A DNA stretch of 64,000 nucleotides, taken from contig CM068315.1 of NCBI GenBank assembly GCA_034766995.1, positions 42,623,818-42,687,817 of the forward strand, read 5' to 3'. Both the position numbers and the translations under genes were made by a program. This document shows positions 26,293 to 40,291 of the stretch, piece by piece. Origin of the DNA: Acanthacorydalis orientalis (lineage: Eukaryota; Arthropoda; Insecta; Megaloptera; Corydalidae). The first letter of the stretch is position 1. Each line of letters begins with the position of its first letter. The notes under the pieces were generated by a model that was not told the origin of the DNA, did not search any database, and saw nothing but the letters and a program-made list of their open reading frames with translations.

Positions 26293-28421
26293 TCATTTGT
26301 ATGATTTTTGTTCCGCTAGCTTTTGTAACTTATCCAACACTTTAGACATATCTGCATCTCTTGAGAGTTTTAAATATACACCCTTCTTTCGAATTTCATA
26401 AAAGGTTAACCAGCCTGGTAACACTTGACTTAACAATTTCAGATCTTCCTCCAGTTCAGCTTTGTTTAATGTTGTTTTGCAACTATTACATAACTTATTA
26501 ACGACACTATCGATTGGTAAAACACCAACCTTTTCAGTAACAAATACATTCCTTGTTAATTTTGACAGATCAGGAAGTCGTGAATATTGCAGTGATTCTT
26601 TATCATGTTGGGGTGTTCGTGTCATAGATTCTAAGGCTTTCGCTGCTTGTCGAGCTCTCACTTTCTCAAGTAGCGACTTAGGAATTCCTTTAATATTGAA
26701 TGTTGGTTTAGGAATTGAAGGGATATCATGCGAGTCATTTTTAATTTTTTTATCATCTATATCATTACTGCAATTTGTAATTTGGGTTCCTTCAACTGTT
26801 TGCTGTTGTTGGATCTCCGCAAGTTTTTGTAAAGCTCGCTCCATTCTTGTATTACAATTGAATAAATTTTTTGCTGCTAATAATACATCTTTTGCTGTTG
26901 ATAATGTTTCTGCATTAGGTGGATCTGGAAGCGGTACTGTTTCGATATCAGGTACTTGTTCTATATCAAATTCTGGGTGCCATCTTGTAATTTTATCCTT
27001 AGGAATTACAATTGGTGGATCGAGTGTTAACAAGAATTCTTCATGATAACCTTTAACTTTTTCTATAAAAAGATCGAATAATTTACGCCGTCTTTCCAAT
27101 AAAATAGTAGGACTCATTAAAATTTCTTGAGACTGAGTTTCAGTTTCATTTTTAATTGGAAGTACAGGTACTATAACAAATTCATATTTATCTTGTTTAG
27201 ATGTTGATCCATAATTACGCATTTTTTCTTGACTAAATCTGTATGAATCTGAATAAATATATTTGATTTGTGACAGATGTTTTTCAGTCAAATCTTTATG
27301 AAGCATTTTCTGTACAGCAGGTTTGAGTTTTTTAAAAGTTATTACTTCTTTACGATTAAAAAACATGGCACAAACAGTATCGATACACCTGAAAGTTTCT
27401 GCGAGAGAACGATATTTGTAAGGTAAAGTTAAAGATGGCTTTCCAGGTAAAGCTAGATTTGCATATCTTTGGTAAGCAGGATATTTTGAAGGACTAGTCG
27501 TTTCTACACCTTTTTTAGGGCTTAATAGACCAAAAATATTTTTTTTTGGTGATGTTAAACTTACTTTACTAGGACTCAGATACGGTTTTTCAGAACAAAA
27601 TTTTTTCGGACTGCAACAAAAATATACTTTCAATTTAAAATATTGCAGTTATTATATTATTATATAAAACAAAATGACCAAAAATACCTAATTAGAACTT
27701 CTAAATCAATTGTCTTAAAAGATTTTAATTTTGATCCTGGAGATGTTATCTGAGATGTTTTCTTTTCAAGTTCATCTAATTTTGAAGCACATTTATTAAT
27801 ACGATTCATTGTTGCTTTTAACTCTGCTAATCGATTACTGCGTGATAGTTTAGCTTTAATCTCGGACAAAGATAAAGATTCATTTTCTCCAGAAGCAATT
27901 TTGTCCATCGTTGATTTTTTTTTTGGAGTAGTGGGATAACTTTCAACAGCACCATCATTAACAATTTTATCTTCATTTAAATAGTTTTTACTTTCAATTT
28001 TACGAAAAACTTCTTTAATATCAGGTTGTTTATTCAATAGATTTTTTTCCACCTTTTTTTTAATAACTTTGGTACGAGTATTCACTTTTTTCTTAATATT
28101 AGCTATTGACTTTGTTGACAAATTATTATCAAAAGATAATTTTGTTACAACTTTAGATCTACTTAATAATGTAGATTCATTCATTTCATTTAAAGTTTTA
28201 CTATTTTCAATACTTTCTGATATATTATGAAGATCTCCATTTGTATATAAAACTTTCTTGTTTGCAGTAATATCAATCATATTAGATTCGGAAGATAATT
28301 TTACATCGTTATTGGAAATTTGATTTCGATCCAAAACTAACACTTTACTATTTAATTTGATTTCATCCACTGCAGGTCGTTTGCGTGAATTGAAATATGA
28401 CGATAATGACATTTGGGCCAT
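26293..28421 (-). CDS. Cdt1: Cdt1, DNA replication licensing factor
   Basis: Two coding exons, 27688-28421 and 26293-27610, join in phase 2 across a 77-bp intron to give 683 residues. Cdt1 loads the MCM2-7 helicase onto ORC/Cdc6-bound origins and is held in check by geminin and by CRL4-Cdt2 destruction in S phase. The N-terminus carries a PIP box, QMSLSSYF (residues 3-10), followed by basic residues (RKR, 13-15), as in Cdt1 PIP degrons. The usual Thr-Asp pair is Ser-Ser here. Residues about 308-480 match the geminin-binding domain (RSLAETFRCIDTVCAMF, then the TFKKLKPAVQKML and LSQIKYIYSDSY segments). The C-terminal winged helix (LPGWLTFYEIRKKGVYLKL) ends the protein. Five (S/T)-P-x-K sites cluster at about residues 245-287. 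It is divergent from SRPK. Confidence 0.95.
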
Positions 28422-30911
<2,490 letters not shown>

Positions 30912-32139
30912 TGTGTCCCGCCCATAAAGTTATTTTAAATTATTGTTTTCATTTGCCGATCGTATTTTATTTCGCTCGATGATTATATATCTGCATATAA
31001 ACTGATAGGTCGTATGTCTATCGGTAATCGAGTAAATTGTTCGGTCACGTAATTCGTTGGTTTAATTTTTTTTTTTAAAAAAAACAAATGCGCCGGTTCG
31101 ACAGGGCCTTTTTGTTATTTTTCATTGTACAGTTTAGAAATATGGATATAGTTTATAAATTGTGATGTATGTTATATAAATAGACAATATAGATTGATGT
31201 CCAACAATAAAAAAATGATTAGAAATAATTATATAATTGAAAAATATCATTATACGTCTAGGTGACCCTGCTTGCTCATTTGGCGCTTCCGATAATGATT
31301 TGATGGTTGTTTTGTTAACAAACAACTAGTGATTTTAATCATTTGGCTGCAGATTTTTATCTTTTAAAGATGTTCTAAATAAATGTAGATTTTTGTTTTA
31401 TGTCAGTAACGATTAAAAAAAGATTAGCTTTGGAAAAGAACTTTGTAGTATGTAAAAAATATTTATTTTATCTATTATATTTATTGAGAATATAATATTT
31501 ATTTATAGTATAATTATAAGAACTCAAAAAAAAAATAGTATTTATGTAATTTAGTGTCAAATTATTATATTGTAAAATCAAAAATTATAAAAAAATTATT
31601 AAAGTACAATTTTACAAGAAAACAGCAAAATTGAAAATATTTATTGAATAAGTAATAAATGCATCAAATTCAGTATAAACTTATATGCGCATTTCAAATT
31701 ACAAACAAAAAAATGTAATCAGTGTATTTATTTTAAATATATTGTACCATCAAGAATGAAATCATAAATTATATTTTTATTTTATTTGCATTATAATAAA
31801 GTATTTTGTTTTTCTTAAATGTGTTGACTGACTTCTAAGCATGTTCAGCATATATTGCTGAAATTAAAATACTCAAACTTTCAATGTTAAATATTTAAGT
31901 ACTTCCAATCAATACATTTTTATAAATAAAGTATTCTTGCTTGTTCTCTATATTAAAATGTATATTTTTTTCTGTACCTATGCATGTATGTGTGATGTAT
32001 ATGTAAACACACATTTTGTCATTTCTATATGCATATGTGTGCCCAATCTGTTTTGTAATCAACTTGAAGAAAAAATTAAGCAGCCAAATGATGTAGTTAT
32101 TTTCAATTGAAATTCTAAAGCAAATTGAATTTATTCGTA

Positions 32140-32330
32140 CTTAAGAACAAGTCGGCAGTGCAAAAATTGAGTACAGTGGGGTGTAGTGTCCGCACTGCAC
32201 TGCTGTGGCAGTTTGACCTCCCTTTCATAAGGGTAAAACCAATGTATAGTTACTATTAATTTAGCGATACGCTCGACACAAGATAGATTGTCGCTCCACT
32301 TGGGGTTTTGTGAGAAAGCAATTTTTAAAC
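32140..32330. other. GC-richer patch with inverted repeats; possible structured RNA
   Basis: It stands out from about 20% GC flanks. Short inverted arms occur: gcagtgc near 32156 with gcactgc near 32192, and ccctttcataaggg at about 32220-32233. No tRNA boxes, no snRNA sequence I recognise and no open frame are present. Confidence 0.25.
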
Positions 32331-33944
32331 TTTATTTTCCCCGAAATATATAATCTAGCTCGATATCGGCACCGATGTTTGTATTTAACTTATACAGAAT
32401 GAAGAATTTAAATAAAATAATTTGTGTATAAAATATTTTATTGAATTTTTGCTGATTTATTTTTATTTTGCATGCATATAGGCACGATTTTTTTATAATG
32501 AATTATGAATAAATTTTTTTAAAGGCACTTGGTGTTAATTGCACTTTCCTTTCTATTTACCTTTATTAATGATACAGTTATTTATGTTAAAATAGTGAAT
32601 AAAATTCAGATGTTCATTCCATTATAACAAAGATCATTTGTATTTTTTTTATTTACAATAGAGTAGCAACAATTTTTAAATTAATGATTCACTTGTTTTC
32701 AATGATTAATATGATAAATACAGATTTTAAAATGATTGATAATATAGATATTTCATTACAATCAAGCTAATGAAATTAACATCAGTGAATATTTACAATT
32801 TCTACCCTTTTTATTCATAAACAGATATCGGTTAGGAGAAAGCCTTAAATGTTTCAATATTGAAATAGCAATTTAATTCTAACAAAATATCAAATTGCAC
32901 AAAATTACATGTATAAATAGTCAAATAAAAAAATTAATTTTTTAATTTTGCTTTTAATCGTGGAATAGTAATACATTGCTCAATTAAAAAGTGAATTTCA
33001 GTTGAATGTTTAAACAATACAATGATTATTCATATGCCAGTTCATTCATAAATATATAGAAAAACATATGTGAAATATATATATTTGATTTTTTTTTCTT
33101 ATTACAATTCAGTTTTTATTATGAATTTATTAATAAAATAATTTTATAGTTTCATGTATAACAATTTGTTTCTCATTAGAATATAATAATTAGATTTTTT
33201 TTATATTATTTGATAAATAAAATTCATTCTTTTTGATATAAAGCTGGCAATAATAAAAGCAATGTGATTTAAAAATTACACAGACAACAAAGGCATTGGA
33301 ATCAAATATTACAAATTATTTGTGTACAAAAATAAATAAAAACGCTTTTATTCGATATTCGTTTTGTTTCAATTTTTTTTAATTACCTCAAAGTTCATAT
33401 AAATGTATTTAACTTCACTATATAACATTGGAGTTCAATAAAGTGAATAAATAGGTCTGAATGGAAATGTACATTTTATTAATAAGCTCAATTATATAAA
33501 TGATATAATTTACAGCTTTCTATATAAATCTATGTATATATATATATATATACACATACATACTCTTACATAAATATATGCATACATACATTCACACATC
33601 CATACACACACATTTAGTATTCTTTATTGCATGTAATTTATTCCTATCTATGTATATTTATATAGTAAATAATAAAATAAAAAATCATTTTTTATTCCAA
33701 TTTGTTTTACCAAATATTTTATCTTTTACTGAATGTGGTTAAAGATTTGTTTAATATATTAAAAATTATCAAAAGTAGTTTAAAGTACAAAAATTCTAAA
33801 TATGTTTTGAAAGTAAAACACAATCTAATATATTTATAAATTGAATATAATTTCATTTTTTTAATTGAAAAGATAGTAATTGAAAATAGAATAATTTATT
33901 ATAATTAATACTAAATTTTATCTATAAAAGTGTATAAATTATGT

Positions 33945-34013
<69 letters not shown>
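33945..34013. repeat. (TA)n microsatellite
   Basis: About 68 bp of TA with one AAATA interruption. Confidence 0.95.
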
Positions 34014-34016
<3 letters not shown>

Positions 34017-34295
34017 TTATACTAATAAGTAGAATAATAAAAAATGTTGAAAATATATTATCAAGGTGTTAGACAGAGAGAGTTAAGAAGCAATATAACA
34101 GATAAGTTTTTTTTCTGTAGATAATAGTCTTTAAATAGACAACATATTTGTATAGAAATATAACTTTTAATTTGGTAAAATATCAATCATAAGCAAATAT
34201 AAAATATGATAATATGAAAACAATATTGTAATCACTTACAATATATATACAAATAAAATAATTAAAAAAATTTCAGATCAGTTATTATTCCAAAA

Positions 34296-35904
34296 ATGGA
34301 AAATTTACATGTAGGAGTAATAGGTGCAGGTGTAGTGGGTTTAACAACTGCTTTAGAACTTCAGAAACAAATTTCTCAGATGAATGTTACAATAATTGCA
34401 AACAAATTCGATAAAAATACAACAAGTAATGTGGCAGCTGGGTTATTTCGACCAGGAACCAGTTTTAGTGGACCAACAGAAGAAATTACTCGGTTTGATT
34501 ATATAAATGTTTTTTTTTTCATTAAATGATAACATTAAATTAATTTTAAATGTGTTATTTTGATTAATTTTATATGAAGATACAAATTAACTATTTGTAT
34601 TAAATATAAAAGTATTCACATTATTAACGAAAGTTTGTTAATAATACTTATTTATTATTTTGTAGAAAGTGGATTTATGATTCTTACAATTTTTGGAATG
34701 ATATGCGTTTAGTAGATGGTCCTTTAGCAGGAATTACTTCACTTTCAGGATATATATTTTCAAGCAGAGACTCCAGTTTAGTGCGAGTATGAGACTAAGT
34801 CCAAAATATAATAATATAAAATGTTTTAAAAATTGTACTGTTTTTAGAATCATTTCATAGAAAATGTTGTTCAAACATATCGTCAAGCCACAGAAGAAGA
34901 GTTGCAGTTATGTCCTGGCAATTGGAAATATGGATCGTTTTTTGAGACTTTGTTAATAGAATGCAGTCATTATCTTCCATGGGCAAGACAGCAATTTGAA
35001 AGAAATGGAGGCAAAATTATTTCAGCTAAAATAAATAGTTTTAAAGATGTGGCAAATAATTTTGACATTGTTGTAAACTGTACAGGTCTTGGTGCTAAAT
35101 ACTTATGCAATGATCATAAATTGGTTCCTATGCGTGGACAAGTAATAAAGGTATTCTTTCTTTTTTAAATACTGTCTATTATCTCACCTATTTAATTTTA
35201 CAATAGTTACTTAACTTGCATAGAAGCTTTAAAAAAATAAATAATACGATATAGGAATTCTGTTTTCTTTTGAAATAAACAATAAACTTACAATTGTTTG
35301 TTTATAACAAACAGTTTTAAGTTTAATTGTAATCTCATTAATGTATTGTCTTGGTGGTTTTCATTTTTTTAAATCACTCAAGTTTCTGTATACTAAAAAT
35401 ACAAGACAAGCTCAAGTGATTCAAAAGAATGAAGACCATTAAAGAATGATAATTAATATAAATTTTAAATATTCATTTATGTTAAAACTTTTAAAATATA
35501 TATAGGTGAAAGCACCATGGATTAAGACATTTTTTTATGCTGATTATGATACATACATTATACCTGGATTTGAAACCGTCACTCTTGGTGGTTGTCGTCA
35601 ATATGATAGTTACAATCTGAATGTTTGCCGTCATGATAGTGCTGCAATTATTGAAAGATGTGAAGAATTACTTCCAAGTTTAAAAGGAGCTCCTGTAGTA
35701 AAAGAATGTGTTGGTTTACGTCCACATCGTTCAACAGTTAGAGTTGAAAAAGAAATTATAAATATGGAATCATTTAATGGTAAAAAATTAAAATTGATCC
35801 ATAATTATGGTCATGGAGGATATGGAGTTACAACTGCACCAGGAACATCAATTCATGCTGTAAAATTAGTTAAAGAATTTATAATTGGTAACAGCAAATT
35901 ATAA
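34296..35904 (+). CDS. Ddo: D-aspartate/D-amino-acid oxidase, peroxisomal
   Basis: Four coding exons (34296-34492, 34666-34786, 34848-35150, 35506-35904) join in consistent phases to 339 residues, the usual length of this family. It is an FAD enzyme that oxidises D-amino acids to 2-oxo acids with release of ammonia and hydrogen peroxide. The N-terminal dinucleotide-binding motif is GAGVVG (10-15). AAGLFRPG follows, as in family members. The C-terminal part has YIIPGFETVTLGG, the Arg of TVRVE (residue 286, the substrate-carboxylate Arg position) and the FAD-contacting NYGHGGYG (about 307-314). The last three residues are SKL, a canonical peroxisomal targeting signal type 1. I cannot separate D-aspartate oxidase from D-amino-acid oxidase with certainty; D-aspartate oxidase is my preference. 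Confidence 0.93.
35351..35442. repeat. Imperfect inverted repeat in intron 3 of the oxidase gene
   Basis: The left arm (ggttttcattttttt then aatcactcaagttt, 35354-35384) pairs with the reverse complement of the right arm (aagctcaagtgattc then agaatgaagacca, 35408-35438). About 33 bp match at roughly four positions in five around a loop of about 25 bp. It could be a decayed MITE or a microRNA-like hairpin. Confidence 0.55.
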
Positions 35905-36317
35905 ATATAATACAAAATATCTGGAAAGCATTTTTTTTCTTATTGCTGTTCATTGAAAAAAAATCTGAAATATTTATACAATCAACAATAGCGGATATGA
36001 AGAACAATTGAAACATGATTAAAAATAGATGAATATTATGTAAATATATTAAGCTTTTTTTAAATGTACAATTTTATATTTTTAACAAAATATATTTATG
36101 ACTGAGCTCAATTATTACAAAAAAATATGTTTGCACTAGTCAGCTTCTTGAAATATATTAAAAATGTTAACAAATATTTAAGAACATATATAGATTACAT
36201 GTATACATACACAAGTGTATAATAATAAAAAAATACCAAAAATGTATCCTAAGATATAACTATTCATAAAAAATTATTTTCCATGTCCAATACATATTGC
36301 ACTGTTTTATATAATAT

Positions 36318-36322
<5 letters not shown>

Positions 36323-36400
<78 letters not shown>
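36323..36400. repeat. (TA)n microsatellite
   Basis: About 78 bp of pure TA. Confidence 0.95.
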
Positions 36401-36402
<2 letters not shown>

Positions 36403-36752
36403 AAAATAGAAATATCTGGTCACACTTGAACATAAAACTATTGTTATTTCTTAAAAACAATAAACCTCCAATCACATCTCTAAAACTGAATTGAAAAAAT
36501 ATCACAAATAAAATGATATATTTTATGAAGTAATATTTACTCTAGAAACATTTAAATAATTTCATTAAAAAGAACTATTCAAGAAAGTTGAGTTAAAAAT
36601 TTGAGTACAGATTGTTTAAGTTAAATGAGATCAAAAGTTTAGATAGTAAATATAAAATAAATTCCAGTTAATATAGTAAAATGATTTTGATATTAGTTTT
36701 AATAACTTTAATTAGTTATTTATAAATAACTGTTAGAATTAATATAAAGAAA

Positions 36753-36753
36753 A

Positions 36754-36844
<91 letters not shown>
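36753..36844. repeat. (TA)n microsatellite
   Basis: About 90 bp of TA with one GTATA step. Confidence 0.95.
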
Positions 36845-36847
<3 letters not shown>

Positions 36848-36942
36848 GATATTCACACAAACCCACATTATAAATTAAGTACAAGTCTAAAATCATAAAC
36901 ATATTTAAAACAATTATAATGAATCAAATATGATTTTTTGTA

Positions 36943-37206
36943 AGACAAGACAGAATACTTGGAAGAATACTAGTGCAATCTCAATGGCTAGTACCCATTC
37001 TCAATAGCAAAGAAAAGGTGTTACTGGAGGGTACCACCTTGGGAAAAATTGAAGCCATGGACAGAGTCTATAAGGAAAGCATTGAGAACAATAAACCAAC
37101 CAACCTAGAAAAATTTATGACAAAATCCAATAATCGCATTTCTAAAGTACCAAAGAAAGAATTGAAAAAGCTTTGTCTACGATTCAGTGATGTAAACAAA
37201 GTGTGA
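36943..37206 (+). pseudogene. Unidentified coding-like fragment
   Basis: An open frame of about 88 codons runs without stop to TGA at 37206, in DNA clearly less AT-rich than its flanks. It has mixed amino-acid composition rather than the Lys/Ile/Phe bias of chance frames. Stretches include SQWLVPILNSKEKVLLEG and KKELKKLCLRFSDVNKV. There is no ATG near its start and no clear splice acceptor, so it is more likely a remnant of a transposon or gene than a complete gene. I do not recognise the family. An exon of an unseen gene is the alternative. Confidence 0.3.
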
Positions 37207-38088
37207 AGTTGATTTTAGTAAAATAGACAATCGAATTAACCATTTTCCATTGAATTAATATGGAAGATGCGACATCGATTTGGTAATTTTTGAGAAGACT
37301 GCAATTGGTGAAATAAAAAGAAGTGGTTGAACCGATTCAAGAAATAAAAAAACAATTAATAGTAGAATTTGAGAATCCTAGAGAAGTATATTTGTCAATG
37401 ATATAAAAATGAATCTGAAATATGTTAATTTCAATGAGGTATATTTTATTGATAGAGAATTATCAGATTTTCATTATTCAATCCTACAATAACACGATAA
37501 AATTACTACATTATGTACTATGTTAATGTTATAAAAAAATAACCTCTGAACTTTTTCCAAAATCACTGTTATTAAAATTATACTAATAACTTAAATCATA
37601 TTAAAATAATACATAATGACTAAAGTCATATTTACAAGAAATATTCTTTACATATGACTTAAAATACTCTTTAAAAATAATTTCATTTTCATTACAAAAT
37701 TATTTTAATTTTTGCCTAGAGGAATGTATATATCTTCAGTTTATTTGTAAGATTAATAAAAATTTATAAAATCATAAATGTGTACATTATATATATGTAT
37801 CACTGATACATTTCATTTTTACAAAAATACATAAATGTTTTAAAGCTTAATAATACATAAATGTAGAAATATTATTTTGTGAAAAATAATTTTATATTAA
37901 TGGATTTAGATGAACAAGATTCATTCTTTGCAAATATTTTAAAATATATAGCTTAGAAATTAATATACACAAAAAAATATTTGATCTAAATGAGATTTTA
38001 TCAATTACATTCTAATGCCAGCACCCATGCACAGAAATATAATTCTAACCTTTAAAAACAGATCTATACAAAGTGTGAAAAAAATATA

Positions 38089-40256
38089 TTACTTTTTCTT
38101 AAACATTCCCTGTAAATTAGATAGATTACTTGCAGTTTTAACAACATTTGGTTGAAAAATTTTACTCATACGTTGCCGCATATCTTCTACACCCTGATTT
38201 ACATTCTGACTTAAAGAATTTACTCGATCTGATCGTACAGGTGTTGACACTGGAGATGATAAAGCTGTGTCAAGTCTTGATTCAGCATCACGTATCATTG
38301 TATTTATTCCATCATAATGAACATTTAGTGCAGAAATATCTAAACTTTCTAAATGCCTAAAAGACGTTTTTTTTTTTAATATTTCATGTTTATTGACTTA
38401 ATACTGAATTATTTTTGTAAAGTTTGAAATTGAAAACAAAAATACATTTAACACAAAAATTTACCTTAATCCAGGTAAAAGACATGATCCAATAGTTTGT
38501 TTTGACATTGGACAATAAACTGCCATTGAAAAAGCATTAATAAGAGCTATTGCCAAATCTTTACGTCGTGTTTGATTTGCAACTTGTGTGGTATATTCTG
38601 CCATATGTGCTAGTTGTGGTAAAATAACTAAAAAAGAATTTAAATCAACATTTTGTTACATACTTTTAATATACATATATGCAAATTAAATAATACAAAT
38701 GTTTAAATAACCAACTTGTAATTGCTTTATAAGTTGATAAAAAAAAAGATTTTAAAATACTTGCTATACAAACATTAATTAGCTACCTTCTTCTCTAAAC
38801 CATGGTTCAGAAGCATTAGTTATTTTTCCTAAAGTACTAACTAATTGACAGGCCATAGAATGATCTTCTTTTAAAGAAGGTTCCGAAAGCAAACTTTGTA
38901 GTTGCATATAAGCTTTGTCATGAACTTCACGTACACTGCATGACGTAACCAAAGTACCAATGCAAGGTACTGTTGCAGTTCGTACTAAACTGTACACGAT
39001 AATAAAATAAATAAGATATTAAATATTACTGTTTACCAAGTTCATTTCACACTTACATATCAATATCACTAGCTAATGTAACAAGTGCAGGTGTAACTCT
39101 ATTCACAAGCAGACTTTCTTCAACTTTACCAATCACAGAAGCAAATAAACTTGCAGTAGAACTACGTACAACAGGTCTTTGATGAACTACATTATCCCAC
39201 AATGCTGCGACAATGGGTGCTTGTAAGTCTTTGTTTTCAGACAAACCTTTAACTGATATTTCTAGACTATACAATGATGTACCACTCAGTGACAAAGCAC
39301 AAGTTAGTCTTTTTACTAATGAACTAATTTCTTCAGTATACTCAACACTATTTAATATACCAATTAAATAAACAGGAATTAGTGAAAGTTTTGGAGAAGT
39401 ATTATTGACATTGAAATTTGCTAATGAAATTTCGAGATTCTGAATATGAGATTCAAATAATCGTTTCAATTTCCACTTTGTAAATTGTTTTCCAAAACTG
39501 ATACTAATATTGCGAAATAAATTAATTGTTGATTGAAGTAATGATTCTTGAGTTACTTCTATATGGTTTGTTATACCAAGTAGTTCTTGCAACCTTAAAT
39601 GAACATATATTTTTACATGCTATATATAAACTATTTTTTTTTTTTCATATATTTAATGATTTACAAAATAATAAATGTCGGGTATACTCACATAGTATCC
39701 AAAAGCCAATCTAATTGTGGCCATGAAGAGCACTTTTCCTCAGACATCATTGTCTGAAAAGTAGCTATTAAATTACTAATATGTGGATCTCCTTCATAAA
39801 AATTAAGAGGATTGGTTAATGGTACACATAATTTTAAAAATTCTGTGCCTGTAATAATTTAGTTATTTAATAAACATGATGTAGTTATTATTCATTTCTA
39901 CAAATTATATACATTTTATATGTTTACATTATTAAACGATAATGAGAAGTAGTTTTAATTAAGACAAATAAATTCATATCTTTATTATTTACTTACGTAT
40001 TTGAATATTTTTCATGTCTTGATCTACTTTATTAATAACTGCATCTGTAGAAACTACAGAAACTAAGGTAAATGGAATCAAAATATTAAATGCAGTTATA
40101 ACGTGTACAACTTTTTCTTCAGCTAATATTTCAGTTCTTGTAATAAGTTGACGTAACTTTTTAAAAAGCTTTTTCATAAAAATACTCTGAAATTTATCTG
40201 AAATTAAATACACATAACTTACTATTACTTGAAATATATGATGAATAGATTTTTAA

Positions 40257-40291
<35 letters not shown>

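Larger units (their letters stand above)
30912..34295. other. SRPK 3' UTR and gene-free interval upstream of the oxidase gene
   Basis: The first few hundred bases are presumably SRPK 3' UTR. A GC-richer patch at 32140-32330 is listed separately. A (TA)n array lies at 33945-34013. Just before the oxidase start, aaatttcag at about 34270-34278 could be the acceptor of an intron in its 5' UTR. No protein-coding region is supportable. Confidence 0.5.
35905..38088. other. Intergenic interval between the oxidase gene and RELCH
   Basis: It contains two long (TA)n arrays (36323-36400, 36753-36844), an unexplained coding-like fragment (36943-37206) and a possible mariner relic near 37295-37345. Nothing else is supportable. 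Confidence 0.5.

Noticed and set aside
26462..27046. 194-codon plus-strand frame
   Set aside because: It is the antisense shadow of Cdt1 exon 2, whose domains are clear.
31085..31105. ggttcgacagg resembling a tRNA B box
   Set aside because: There is no A box or acceptor stem upstream; it lies in the probable SRPK 3' UTR.
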